A DNA stretch of 64,000 nt, from assembly GCF_003253115.1 (NCBI RefSeq), contig NZ_QEQF01000002.1, positions 124,001 through 188,000 of the forward strand, read 5' to 3'. The DNA is from Haemophilus_A paraphrohaemolyticus_A (GTDB lineage: Bacteria > Pseudomonadota > Gammaproteobacteria > Enterobacterales > Pasteurellaceae). Below are positions 1 to 7,940 of the stretch, piece after piece. Made by a program: the position numbers and the translations under genes. Under the pieces are notes generated by a model. The model was not told the origin of the DNA. It saw only the letters and a list, made by a program, of their open reading frames with translations, and made no database searches. Each line of letters starts with the position of its first letter. Position 1 is the stretch's first letter.

Positions 1-158
1 AATCTAAAATCATTAATCAAATGAGCCAAGAAGAGATTTTAAATGCTTTAATGGATCGTAAAAATGGCAAAGTAAATGGCGGTGGTAACACCGCCAAACA
101 GAAATTGAGCGATGAAGAAGTTAAGATTTTAGCGGCGTATTTAGCTAAAAAGCCTTAA
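1..158 (+). CDS. C-terminal end of a class I cytochrome c-like protein (partial)
   Basis: Only the last 51 codons lie in the window; the start is upstream of base 1. The reading frame opens at base 3 and stops at TAA 156-158. The visible peptide ends in LSDEEVKILAAYLAKKP, which resembles the C-terminal helix of small soluble c-type cytochromes, where a pattern like LSDEEIKALAAYL is common. A GNT/GGG turn before it also fits. The haem-binding CXXCH motif would lie upstream and cannot be seen, so the assignment rests on the C-terminal helix alone. If correct, the product is a periplasmic electron carrier. Confidence 0.5.
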   Translation, partial: SKIINQMSQEEILNALMDRKNGKVNGGGNTAKQKLSDEEVKILAAYLAKKP

Positions 159-176
159 TCATTCATTTAATGATTA
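156..176. terminator. Short AT-rich hairpin between convergent genes
   Basis: TAATCATT (156-163) pairs with AATGATTA (169-176) across a 5-base loop. It overlaps both the stop of the cytochrome gene and the stop of xthA. The stem is AT-only apart from one C-G pair, so it is a weak candidate for a bidirectional terminator. Confidence 0.3.
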
Positions 177-977
177 CTTAAACACCGCCCAAACAGGAGA
201 ATGATCTGAAGGTTTTTCCATCGCACGGATTTCCAAATCAATGCCTGTTTCTACACAGCGTTCCGCCAATGGTTTTGAGGCAAGCACTAAGTCAATGCGT
301 AAACCGCGGTTGTCATCAAAGCCTTTTGAACGGTAATCAAACCACGAGAATTTGTCATCTGCTTCTGGGTGCATTGCTCGGAATGTATCAACCAATCCGT
401 AGCTTTGCAAACGCCCTAACCATTCGCGTTCTTCTGGTAGAAATGAGCATTTTCCATCACGTAACCAACGTTTACGGTTTGGTTCACCAATGCCAATATC
501 TAAATCAGTTGGACTAATATTCATATCGCCCATAATCACGATTGGATTTTCAGGTTTCAATTCTGTTTCTAAATAATTTTGGAGATCTGCGTAGAATTTT
601 TCTTTTGCTGGGAATTTAGTTTCATGCTTGCGGTTCTCGCCTTGAGGGAAATAGCCGTTTAATACTGTAAGCACGCCAAATTCAGTCTCAATATCCGCCA
701 TAATCATTCGTTTTTGTGCATCTTCGCTATCAGTTGGAAAACCTTTACGCACCGCAAGCGGTTGTTTTTTGGTTAAAAGTGCCACGCCGTAGTGTCCTTT
801 TTGCCCATGGTGGAAAACGTGGTAGCCTAAGTGATTGATTAAGTCATAAGGGAAATCTTCATCTGAAACTTTGATTTCTTGTAAGCCAATAATATCAGGT
901 TGGTGTTTTTCGATAATGGCTTCAAGTTGATGCGGTCTAGCACGTAAGCCATTGATATTAAAAGAGATAAATTTCAT
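174..977 (-). CDS. xthA: Exodeoxyribonuclease III
   Basis: This 267-residue protein is a base-excision repair AP endonuclease and 3'-5' exonuclease of the EEP (endonuclease/exonuclease/phosphatase) fold. Visible family motifs are SFNINGLRAR at the N-terminus, GLQEIK with the metal-binding Glu near residue 34, GDMN with catalytic Asp/Asn near residue 151, and SDHSPVW with the catalytic His at the C-terminus. I chose the ATG at 977 because MKFISFNING matches the family start and an AAGG Shine-Dalgarno precedes it. A longer in-frame reading to 1037 adds 20 residues with no family counterpart. It is convergent with the cytochrome gene. Confidence 0.95.
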   Translation of the reverse strand: MKFISFNINGLRARPHQLEAIIEKHQPDIIGLQEIKVSDEDFPYDLINHLGYHVFHHGQKGHYGVALLTKKQPLAVRKGFPTDSEDAQKRMIMADIETEFGVLTVLNGYFPQGENRKHETKFPAKEKFYADLQNYLETELKPENPIVIMGDMNISPTDLDIGIGEPNRKRWLRDGKCSFLPEEREWLGRLQSYGLVDTFRAMHPEADDKFSWFDYRSKGFDDNRGLRIDLVLASKPLAERCVETGIDLEIRAMEKPSDHSPVWAVFK

Positions 978-1015
978 AAATAGCCTTTTTCGGAATATTT
1001 TTATATATTGAACGA

Positions 1016-1041
1016 AATAAAAGGGCGTGTGCAACACGCCC
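1016..1041 (-). terminator. Intrinsic terminator after the antiporter-type gene
   Basis: On the minus strand GGGCGTGT and ACACGCCC form an 8-bp GC-rich stem (1041-1034 with 1030-1023) with a 3-base loop. It is followed by TTTTATTTC. It sits between the stop of the transporter gene (1066) and the start of xthA (977). Confidence 0.75.
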
Positions 1042-1065
1042 CAGTAAATGATTGCATTATAATAA

Positions 1066-2439
1066 TTACAACGTCATTGCCGCAATCCAACCAAACACTA
1101 ACAATGGAATGTTAAAGTGTAAGAAAGTTGGTACAACCGAATCCCAAATGTGGTCGTGTTTGCCATCAGCATTTAAGCCTGATGTTGGGCCAAGAGTGGA
1201 ATCTGATGCGGGTGAACCCGCATCGCCAAGTGCGGCGGCTACGCCCACGATAGACATCGTTGCAAGCGGTGAAAAACCGAAAGCCACACACAAAGGCACA
1301 TAGATAGAGGTAATAATTGGTACGGTTGAGAAAGAAGAACCGATGCCCATAGTGATAAACAAACCAACAACCAACATTAAGAATGCGGCTAAACCTTTAC
1401 TATCAATTGAACCACGTAAACCTTCGACCAATTCGGCAACACCACCTGTTGAATTCACCACGCTTGCATAGCCAGATGCGGCAATCATCACAAAGCCAAT
1501 CATTGCCATTAAGCGTAAGCCATCTTGGAAGATGTCGTTGGATTGTTTAAGTCTAAATACGCCACCTAAAGCAAAAATCACTAAGCCAACTAAACCGCCA
1601 ATAATGGTCGAATTTGTGGCTAATTGTGTCGAACAGGTTGCTATAATAGCAAAAATGCTTAACCAGATATGGAATGGTTTTACGTGTGTAACACGCTCTG
1701 CAATATCATCCGCATTTTTTTCTTGCACTTCCGCATAAGTACGTGGTTTACGATAAGAGACCAAGAAGGCAAAGAGCAAGCCTAAAATCATCCCCAATAC
1801 AGGCACGAACATTGCTTTAGTCATATCCGAAGTAGTTGCGACTAAACCAAATTGCGAGCCTACATTATTGATATTTTTCACCAAAATGCTTTCTATAAAG
1901 ATCTGCCCGAAACCTGCTGGAATCAACATATAAGTTGCGGTTAAACCGAAAGTTAATCCACAAGCCACCGCACGGCGGTCGATTTTAAGCTGGTTCATCA
2001 CACCTAACAGCGGTGGCACCACAATCGGGATAAACGCAATATGGATCGGGATCAAGTTTTGAGATGAAATCGCAAAGGCAGTCAATACAAACAAAATGAT
2101 GTATTTAAACCAAAATACGGAGCGACCAGATGGGCGTTTGCCAAAATGCGAAATCACTTTGTAAGCCAATAAATCGGTTACGCCTGATTTAGATAAAGCA
2201 ACCGCAAACGCACCGAGCACGGCATAGTTCATCGCGGTTTCTGCACCTCCTCCTAAACCACCTGTAAAGCTACCGATGGTCTTCTCTAATGCTTGGAAAA
2301 GCGTGGCATTTTCGACACCGTAATTGCCGATAACCCCGCAAACCAAGGCTGCAATAATAAGTGAAATGACCACGTTAATTCGCATCAAACTTAATGCGAG
2401 TAATACAATGATCGAAATCACGACTTCGTTAGAAAACAT
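1066..2439 (-). CDS. Putative Na+/H+ antiporter family (NhaC/YuiF-like) inner-membrane transporter
   Basis: The product is a 457-residue polytopic membrane protein with about a dozen hydrophobic segments. Glycine-rich stretches such as GSFTGGLGGGAETAMNY (around residue 60) and GDAGSPASDSTLGPTSG (near the C-terminus) are typical of the ion-transporter-like superfamily that includes NhaC-type antiporters and the B. subtilis YuiF-like permeases. The start at 2439 follows a strong AAGGAGG Shine-Dalgarno. The substrate cannot be read from the sequence. It may exchange Na+ for H+, or it may carry an amino acid, since relatives in this family have been proposed to do either. Confidence 0.7.
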   Translation of the reverse strand: MFSNEVVISIIVLLALSLMRINVVISLIIAALVCGVIGNYGVENATLFQALEKTIGSFTGGLGGGAETAMNYAVLGAFAVALSKSGVTDLLAYKVISHFGKRPSGRSVFWFKYIILFVLTAFAISSQNLIPIHIAFIPIVVPPLLGVMNQLKIDRRAVACGLTFGLTATYMLIPAGFGQIFIESILVKNINNVGSQFGLVATTSDMTKAMFVPVLGMILGLLFAFLVSYRKPRTYAEVQEKNADDIAERVTHVKPFHIWLSIFAIIATCSTQLATNSTIIGGLVGLVIFALGGVFRLKQSNDIFQDGLRLMAMIGFVMIAASGYASVVNSTGGVAELVEGLRGSIDSKGLAAFLMLVVGLFITMGIGSSFSTVPIITSIYVPLCVAFGFSPLATMSIVGVAAALGDAGSPASDSTLGPTSGLNADGKHDHIWDSVVPTFLHFNIPLLVFGWIAAMTL

Positions 2440-2480
2440 GAAGCCTCCTTTTCGTAAATGTTTGCAAATTATGTTAAAGA

Positions 2481-3419
2481 TTAAACTGCTTTAAATTGGA
2501 TTAACCCTTCTTGTGCAAATTCGTGATCGTCTTCATCCATGACCGCACCCACAGGAATTGCTGGCATCTCTTCCTTATCAAAGGCAAGGTCGCCTTCTAT
2601 GCCTTCAATCACTTGCCCGTGTTTGATATTTTTGAAATCAAATAAATTCGGATCGCAAAGGTGCGATGGTGTGACATTTTGCAAGGCACTGAACATCGTT
2701 TCAATTCGTCCAGGGTATTGACGATCCCACATTTGCAACATCTCTTTAATCACTTGGCGTTGCAGGTTAGGTTGCGAGCCGCATAAGTTACACGGAATAA
2801 TCGGGAACTGTTTCGCTTCCGCGTATTTTTCGATGTCCTTCTCTTTGCAGTAAGCTAACGGACGAATCACAATTTGCTTGCCATCATCACTAATTAGCTT
2901 TGGTGGCATTGACTTTAATTTACCACCATAAAACATGTTTAGGAAGAGGGTTTCGAGCATATCATCGCGGTGATGCCCTAATGCAATTTTGGTTGCTCCA
3001 AGTTCAGTTGCAGTGCGATATAAAATCCCACGACGTAAACGCGAGCAGAGCGAGCATGTAGTTTTGCCCTCTGGAATTTTTTCTTTTACGATGCCGTAAG
3101 TATTTTCTTCCACGATTTTATATTCCACGCCGATGCTTTCTAGGTATTCAGGCAAAATATGTTCTGGGAAACCAGGTTGTTTTTGGTCTAAATTTACCGC
3201 CACCACATCAAAATGGATTGGGGCGTTGAGCTTCAAATTAAGCAGAATATCCAAGAGAGTATAGCTGTCTTTTCCGCCAGAAAGGCAGACCATTACTTTA
3301 TCGCCCTCTTCAATCATATTGAAATCGGCAATGGCATTACCTACATTGCGGCGTAAACGTTTTTGCAGTTTGTTAAGGTTGTAGGTTTGTTTTTTTTCTT
3401 TGTCGGTTTGTGTTGTCAT
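2481..3419 (-). CDS. ttcA: tRNA 2-thiocytidine(32) synthetase TtcA
   Basis: TtcA thiolates cytidine 32 in certain tRNAs, using ATP and an oxygen-sensitive [4Fe-4S] cluster. The 312-residue product has the PP-loop ATPase motif SGGKDS at residues 47-52. It also has two Cys-X2-Cys pairs, CSLC near residue 122 and CNLC near residue 213, which in this family bind the cluster. The start at 3419 (MTTQTDKEKK) gives almost exactly the length of E. coli TtcA. The longer frame to 3482 runs through the upstream terminator hairpin and was rejected. Confidence 0.94.
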   Translation of the reverse strand: MTTQTDKEKKQTYNLNKLQKRLRRNVGNAIADFNMIEEGDKVMVCLSGGKDSYTLLDILLNLKLNAPIHFDVVAVNLDQKQPGFPEHILPEYLESIGVEYKIVEENTYGIVKEKIPEGKTTCSLCSRLRRGILYRTATELGATKIALGHHRDDMLETLFLNMFYGGKLKSMPPKLISDDGKQIVIRPLAYCKEKDIEKYAEAKQFPIIPCNLCGSQPNLQRQVIKEMLQMWDRQYPGRIETMFSALQNVTPSHLCDPNLFDFKNIKHGQVIEGIEGDLAFDKEEMPAIPVGAVMDEDDHEFAQEGLIQFKAV

Positions 3420-3435
3420 AAAAATTATTCTGTCA

Positions 3436-3476
3436 AAATAAAGAAAACGGCACAAGCCAAGAAATTGGCTAGTGCC
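3436..3476 (-). terminator. Intrinsic terminator between yfbV and ttcA
   Basis: A 12-position stem with one A-A mismatch is formed by 3449-3460 and 3465-3476, with a 4-base loop. On the minus strand it is followed by GTTTTCTTTATTTT. It ends the yfbV transcript and lies upstream of the ttcA start. Confidence 0.7.
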
Positions 3477-3494
3477 ATCCAAAAATTGGGGGAA

Positions 3495-3938
3495 TTATAA
3501 CTCATCAAAGTATTTATTGCCCCACGTTTTTTCTGCAAGTTGCAATAAATTTGCAAAATCCTGATAGGTCGGCACCGATTGCACGGGGCAAGCGGTTAAT
3601 TTTACCTTTTCATTTACTAATTTCTGACGCAGCTCTTCATACCAACCCATTAAATGCAAAGGAAGTGGCGATTTTGACCGCTTGCCGAGAAAATATAAAC
3701 CTTGATAGGGAATACTTACCGCAAAAAGGGCGGTAATTACCGAATTTACCAAAATTGATTGGCTAGGGTCTTTAAAAAAGTATTGCCACAAAATTGTAAA
3801 GCAAGCAAAAGCGGGCATCCACTTGCCTGAAAATTTAATAATCTGAATAAGGCGGTAATCGATCATAAACACGTTTAATTTCTTTTGTTGAGGATAGGTG
3901 TTTAGATAGCGTTGTCCTGATTGGAGTGTTTCGATCAT
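3495..3938 (-). CDS. yfbV: UPF0208 membrane protein YfbV
   Basis: This 147-residue inner-membrane protein matches the YfbV/UPF0208 family. It has a characteristic N-terminus (SGQRYLNTYP), two hydrophobic segments between about residues 35 and 90, and a GWYEELRQK motif in the cytoplasmic C-terminal half. E. coli YfbV is reported to insulate the chromosome terminus macrodomain, and whether that role applies here is unknown. The Shine-Dalgarno is weak. The gene stands upstream of ttcA but is separated from it by a terminator. Confidence 0.85.
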   Translation of the reverse strand: MIETLQSGQRYLNTYPQQKKLNVFMIDYRLIQIIKFSGKWMPAFACFTILWQYFFKDPSQSILVNSVITALFAVSIPYQGLYFLGKRSKSPLPLHLMGWYEELRQKLVNEKVKLTACPVQSVPTYQDFANLLQLAEKTWGNKYFDEL

Positions 3939-4030
3939 AGTTTTGAATCTAAATATTGTAATGATGTTTCTTAGTAACCTTAATTGCAGGAAATGACAAG
4001 TGAAATTTACATTAATTTACAATAATGTCG

Positions 4031-4060
4031 TTGAACAGAAAATTAAGCTAGACATATAAT
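4031..4060 (+). promoter_or_regulatory. Candidate sigma-70 promoter of the adhesin gene
   Basis: TTGAAC at 4031-4036 and TATAAT at 4055-4060 are separated by 18 bases. They would give a 5' leader of about 105 bases before the ATG at 4174. The leader is very AT-rich, with repeated TATAT tracts. Confidence 0.5.
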
Positions 4061-4173
4061 ATTTGGAAAATATATTCATATATATGTAAAAAATGAAATA
4101 TTTCTTCACGAATAGTAGGTTTTAAAAGCAATCGGCTATTTTTGACAAAAAACTTAAGAAAAAGGAAATAAAT

Positions 4174-5583
4174 ATGAATAAGATCTACAAAGTCTTATGG
4201 AATCACTCTACTCAAAATTGGGTTGTTACATCAGAGTTATCTCGTGGGCATGTCAAGTCCTCAAGCTCAAATGAGACAAACACTCAACAAAAAAGCAAAT
4301 TGCAAAAACGGATTTCTCTTCTTGCAATGGCTATAATGGGGATTTTTAGTTTACTTTCTACACCTGTAAATGCTTCTGGTGAAACACCTGTAAATGCTTC
4401 TGGTGAAACATCAAGAGATGGTGTATTGATTAGGAGCTACTTTGACAATAATGGAAATGGTAAGTATGACCCAGGTATCGATGATTTAATCAGTGAAGCT
4501 CCCCTCTATAATGGTACGAATGGTTCGAATGGTGCTGATGGTAAGAGCTCAACAGCTCCAACAATTGAAGTGGGTGAAAAAACGCCAGAAGGTGAAACCA
4601 CTATTACCATTAAGAATCCTGATGGCACGAGCAAAAAAGTAATCGTGAAAGATGGTAAAGATGGTAAAGATGGTAAGAGCCCAACAATTGAAGTGGGTGA
4701 AAAAACGGCAGAAGGTGAAACCACTATTACCATTACTAATGTTGATGGCACGATCAAAACAGCCACTGTGAAAGATGGTAAAGATGGTAAAAACGCGGTA
4801 GCAGAAGTTACCAAAGAGGGTTCAAACCACGTTATTAAAATCACAGACGGTAACGGCAAAGTGACGACTACAACTGTGAAAGATGGTAAAGACGGTAAGG
4901 ATGGCAAAGACGGTATTGGTTTCAATCCAGATGACGGTTTGAAATTCACGGGTAATAATGAAGTTGTGAATAACAACAAGCTTAATAGCACCGTTAAAGT
5001 GAAAGGTGAAGGCGTTTCTAAAGAGAAATCTGAGAAATTTCAGTCTGCGAAAGGTAATATCAACGTTAAATCGAATGGTAATGACACCTTAGAAGTTCAA
5101 CTTACTAAAGATATTGATCTTGGTGATAAAGGATCGGTTACTACGGGTAAAACTGTGGTAAATAATGAGGGCGTAACAATCCATCATTCAGATCACAATC
5201 GAGTGGTATCAGTTACTGAGAATGGATTGAATAACGGCGGCAATCGCATTATTAATGTTGCTCCTGGTGTAAAAGGTACGGATGCTGTTAATGTTAACCA
5301 ATTAAAAGGCGCTGTAACTAATATTCGTAATGATATGAATAAAATGGATAAAACTTTACGTGCAGGTATTGCTAGTTCTAAAGCAACCGGAGGTTTATAT
5401 CAAGTTACTTCTCCTGGTAAATCAATGATTTCAGCAGGTATTGGTACCTATAAAGGTGAAAGTGCAGTTGCAATGGGTTATTCTCGTTTATCCGATAATG
5501 GTAAAGTTGGTGTGAAATTATCTATTGATACCAACAGTCGAGGTGATACAGGGACTGCAGCAAGTGTGGGTTACCAATGGTAA
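4174..5583 (+). CDS. Trimeric autotransporter adhesin with collagen-like repeats (YadA/Hia type)
   Basis: This 469-residue protein is built like a type Vc surface adhesin. Residues 1-24 form an extended signal peptide region (MNKIYKVLWNHSTQNWVVTSE), followed by a hydrophobic signal core and cleavage near residue 68. After a duplicated 8-residue PVNASGET unit comes a short DNNGNGKYDPG segment. Next are three related units of about 50-60 residues, each ending in GKDGKDGK collagen-like runs. A stalk follows, with a neck motif GTDAVNVNQLKG, and then a YadA-type anchor from about residue 400 ending in aromatic SVGYQW. Three chains would assemble one barrel in the outer membrane. It is small for the family. 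The ligand is unknown, with host matrix or cell adhesion the likely role. AAAAAGGAAA precedes the ATG. Confidence 0.9.
   Translation: MNKIYKVLWNHSTQNWVVTSELSRGHVKSSSSNETNTQQKSKLQKRISLLAMAIMGIFSLLSTPVNASGETPVNASGETSRDGVLIRSYFDNNGNGKYDPGIDDLISEAPLYNGTNGSNGADGKSSTAPTIEVGEKTPEGETTITIKNPDGTSKKVIVKDGKDGKDGKSPTIEVGEKTAEGETTITITNVDGTIKTATVKDGKDGKNAVAEVTKEGSNHVIKITDGNGKVTTTTVKDGKDGKDGKDGIGFNPDDGLKFTGNNEVVNNNKLNSTVKVKGEGVSKEKSEKFQSAKGNINVKSNGNDTLEVQLTKDIDLGDKGSVTTGKTVVNNEGVTIHHSDHNRVVSVTENGLNNGGNRIINVAPGVKGTDAVNVNQLKGAVTNIRNDMNKMDKTLRAGIASSKATGGLYQVTSPGKSMISAGIGTYKGESAVAMGYSRLSDNGKVGVKLSIDTNSRGDTGTAASVGYQW
4558..4917 (+). repeat. Degenerate in-frame tandem repeats encoding GKDGKDGK units
   Basis: Within the adhesin, a segment that begins with PTIEVGEKT and ends in VKDGKDGK is repeated: copies one and two (from about 4558 and 4681) are nearly identical, and a third (from about 4800) is diverged. 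Each ends in tandem 9-base units of the type GATGGTAAA, repeated two to four times. Such arrays can change copy number by slippage or recombination and so alter stalk length. Confidence 0.8.
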
Positions 5584-5616
5584 TCTAGCTTATTGCTAAG
5601 CTAATCATTTAATTCA

Positions 5617-5648
5617 AAGCCTGAGCTCGAAAGAGTTCAGGCTTTTTT
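5617..5648 (+). terminator. Intrinsic terminator of the adhesin gene
   Basis: AAGCCTGAGCTC and GAGTTCAGGCTT form a 12-bp stem with one G-U pair and a GAAA tetraloop. It is followed by a T7 run. Confidence 0.9.
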
Positions 5649-5773
5649 TATGTGTAATATTACTCTAAGAAATACGAAAAGCTTGTGGCAAAACTTAATG
5701 CACTTCAAGCTATCTATTGATATACTTATGAGCAATTTTTTTACTTTTTATTAACGAAAAAACAAGGATTTTT

Positions 5774-6484
5774 ATGCCGATTAATTTTCCTCAATTATTA
5801 CAAGATAGTTGGAATTTTATCCGAAATCGTCGTCAGTTTTCGCTAACAGCTATGGGATTATTGCTTGCTATTCAATTACTGGCAACCTTTGTGCTTTCTA
5901 ATTTTATGGTTTCAGCTTCAGCTGTTTCATTGCTTCCCTCTCTCTTAATTGGTATTGGAAATATTTTTATTTCTGTGCTTTTAGTGCTTAATATTAACGA
6001 TATTAATGTGGGCATATTCCAATCTTTTTTCCAAAATACGAGCAAAGCCTTGGCAAAACTGCTACCCGCGATTTCGCTTTACATTATTATGGTGCTGCCT
6101 CTTTCTTTCGGTATGTCGTCGATTTTATTTAGTAATATTTCAGGCAGTGGGGCAAGCATTTTTAGTTTACCCCTATCAGCAATTGGGATTTTTGTATTTG
6201 TGCGCTTAAATCTCGCTATTTATGTCTTTCTTGTTGAAAATTATCGTGTTGGACAAGCGGTCAAATTTATGTGGCAACTTGCAAAAGGCAAAATGGCAGC
6301 CCTTTTTGCTTATACATTATTAGCAAACCTATTACCAATTTTAATTACTGCTCTAGTTGGGCGTTTAGGCGATAATGTCGCAATTATGATGCTATCTTTC
6401 GTGATCTCTGCTTTTTTATCACTTTTTACCACCATTTTGGGCTTCCGTTTTTATCAAACCATTCGCCCAAAAACGGTTAATTAA
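5774..6484 (+). CDS. yciC: YciC-family (UPF0259) inner-membrane protein
   Basis: This 236-residue protein has about six hydrophobic segments and opens with a short amphipathic stretch containing the family-like SWNFIRNRRQF. It is identified mainly by similarity of this pattern to E. coli YciC and by its position directly upstream of yciB and yciA, the same order as in E. coli. Function is unknown. An AAGGA Shine-Dalgarno lies 5-10 bases before the ATG. The stop is 9 bases from the next start, so it is probably the first gene of a four-gene operon. Confidence 0.8.
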   Translation: MPINFPQLLQDSWNFIRNRRQFSLTAMGLLLAIQLLATFVLSNFMVSASAVSLLPSLLIGIGNIFISVLLVLNINDINVGIFQSFFQNTSKALAKLLPAISLYIIMVLPLSFGMSSILFSNISGSGASIFSLPLSAIGIFVFVRLNLAIYVFLVENYRVGQAVKFMWQLAKGKMAALFAYTLLANLLPILITALVGRLGDNVAIMMLSFVISAFLSLFTTILGFRFYQTIRPKTVN

Positions 6485-6493
6485 GGATCAATG

Positions 6494-7039
6494 ATGAAAC
6501 AATTGCTTGAATTTATTCCTCTTATTCTTTTCTTTGTAGTGTACAAATTTTTTGGCACACAAGAAGCTGCGATTACGTTGGTCATCGCAACGCTTGTTCA
6601 ACTAATTGTCCTAAAAATGCTCTATGGCAAAATTGAAAAAATGCAGCTTTTTATGGCTGGCTTTGTCGTTGTTTTCGGTGGGCTAACCGCTTATTTTAAC
6701 GACGATGCCTTTTTAAAATGGAAAGTCACTCTCTTAAATGGATTATTCGGATTAGTGCTGTTAATTAGCCAATTTGTATTGAAAAATCCTATTATCAAAC
6801 ATCTATTGGGTAAAGAAATTTGCTTACCAGAAAACGTGTGGGCAAAACTCAATACGGGTTGGGCGATCTTCTTTATTATTTGTATGTTTCTTAACCTCTA
6901 TGTAAGCCATTTTATGTCGAATGATGCGTGGTATACTTTCAAAGTCTTTGGCTTAACAGGTTTAAGTCTAGTAGCAACGATTTTAACGGGGGTGGTGGTT
7001 TACCCTCATTTACAAGAAAACCAACAGAACAAGGAATAA
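6494..7039 (+). CDS. yciB: Septation protein A / inner membrane-spanning protein YciB
   Basis: The 181-residue product begins MKQLLEFIPLILFF, which aligns with the E. coli YciB (IspZ) N-terminus, and carries five to six membrane segments. Two ATG codons stand in tandem at 6491 and 6494. The AAGGA at 6483-6487 is too close to the first, so I chose the second. YciB is linked to envelope synthesis and cell division in E. coli and Shigella. It lies between yciC and yciA with short spacers. Confidence 0.92.
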   Translation: MKQLLEFIPLILFFVVYKFFGTQEAAITLVIATLVQLIVLKMLYGKIEKMQLFMAGFVVVFGGLTAYFNDDAFLKWKVTLLNGLFGLVLLISQFVLKNPIIKHLLGKEICLPENVWAKLNTGWAIFFIICMFLNLYVSHFMSNDAWYTFKVFGLTGLSLVATILTGVVVYPHLQENQQNKE

Positions 7040-7042
7040 CAA

Positions 7043-7510
7043 ATGAAAAACGAACCTTATACAAAAAATCCTGATGGTAAGCTGATTTTACGTACACTGG
7101 CAATGCCATCAGACACCAACGCCAACGGTGATATTTTCGGTGGTTGGATTATGTCGCAAATGGATTTAGGCGGTGCGATTTTAGCCAAAGAATTGGCAAA
7201 AGGGCGTGTTGTAACCGTTACTGTCGATAAAATGATTTTCCACCTTCCTATTTCTGTCGGTGATGTGGTTTGCTGTTACGGCACATTAGTACGTTTAGGT
7301 CGCACTTCAATGCAAGTAAAAGTGGATGTGTTTATCAAACAAGTGTATGAAGGCACACGTGAACGCTTTAAAGTAACCGAAGCCTTATTCACTTATGTGG
7401 CAATTGATAAAGAGGGGAAACCTCGCCCAATTCCACGTGAAAATAACCCAGAATTAGACGAAGCATTGGCACTGTTAGAAACAAGCCAAGCCGAAGAAAA
7501 AACAAAATAA
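7043..7510 (+). CDS. yciA: Acyl-CoA thioester hydrolase YciA
   Basis: This 155-residue hotdog-fold thioesterase hydrolyses a broad range of acyl-CoAs. The signature NANGDIFGGWIMSQMD near residues 27-42 carries the catalytic Asp and the Gly-rich turn of the acyl-CoA thioesterase (YciA/HI0827) group. The start lies 3 bases after the yciB stop and follows an AAGGAA sequence, which supports translation from a shared transcript. Confidence 0.94.
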   Translation: MKNEPYTKNPDGKLILRTLAMPSDTNANGDIFGGWIMSQMDLGGAILAKELAKGRVVTVTVDKMIFHLPISVGDVVCCYGTLVRLGRTSMQVKVDVFIKQVYEGTRERFKVTEALFTYVAIDKEGKPRPIPRENNPELDEALALLETSQAEEKTK

Positions 7511-7536
7511 ACATTTATTAACAGAAGGAAATAACG

Positions 7537-7818
7537 ATGTATTACGTAATTTTTGCCCAAGACAACCCAAATATGTTGGAAAAACGCCTTGAAGTTCGCT
7601 CAGCTCATCTTGCACGACTTGAAAAATTGCAAGTTGAAGGCAGACTCTTAACCGCAGGCCCTAACCCGACAGAAGATGGCTCAAGTGTGACTGGCTCAAC
7701 TGTAATTGCAGAATTTGATTCGCTGGCAGATGCTCAAGTTTGGGCTTCTGAAGATCCTTATGTAGAAGCTGGCGTTTACGGTGATGTGATTATTAAGCCG
7801 TTTAAGAAAGTATTCTAG
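7537..7818 (+). CDS. yciI: YciI-like protein
   Basis: This small 93-residue protein of the YCII fold has the conserved N-terminus MYYVIFAQD, RSAHLARLEKL with a candidate active-site His, and DPYVEAGVY near the C-terminus. These match H. influenzae HI0828. An AAGGAAATA Shine-Dalgarno precedes the ATG. It is the last gene of the yci operon and is followed by a strong terminator. The biochemical role is not established; a dehalogenase- or muconolactone isomerase-like activity has been suggested for the fold. Confidence 0.9.
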   Translation: MYYVIFAQDNPNMLEKRLEVRSAHLARLEKLQVEGRLLTAGPNPTEDGSSVTGSTVIAEFDSLADAQVWASEDPYVEAGVYGDVIIKPFKKVF

Positions 7819-7826
7819 TTTTGCAT

Positions 7827-7860
7827 AATCCGCATATTTAATATGCGGATTTTATTTTTT
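7827..7860 (+). terminator. Intrinsic terminator of the yci operon
   Basis: AATCCGCATAT (7827-7837) pairs with ATATGCGGATT (7841-7851) across a 3-base loop and is followed by TTATTTTTT. Confidence 0.9.
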
Positions 7861-7876
7861 CGATCGCGCTCGAAAA
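7857..7876 (+). promoter_or_regulatory. Candidate CRP-S (Sxy-dependent) competence site upstream of comEC
   Basis: TTTTCGATCGCGCTCGAAAA is a near-perfect palindrome, with one mismatched pair, centred near 7866. Competence genes in Pasteurellaceae carry 22-bp CRP-S palindromes of the form TTTTTGCGATC...GATCGCAAAAA. This one keeps the T-run and CGATC core but has TCGA where TGCGA is expected. A -10-like CATACT at 7914-7919 would place the site near -60. Assignment is inference from position and shape. Confidence 0.5.
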
Positions 7877-7940
7877 TTTAAAAGAAAATTCTGCACACTT
7901 TTCTATTTCTCGGCATACTGTCTAGCAAAAACAGATTGCT

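Noticed and set aside
1052..1303. 83-codon plus-strand frame opposite the antiporter-type gene
   Set aside because: Shadow of the strong minus-strand gene. No family features and no Shine-Dalgarno.
4506..4991. 161-codon minus-strand frame opposite the adhesin
   Set aside because: Its product is a repetitive LPSLPSLPS pattern created by antisense reading of the GATGGTAAA repeats. It has no ribosome-binding site.
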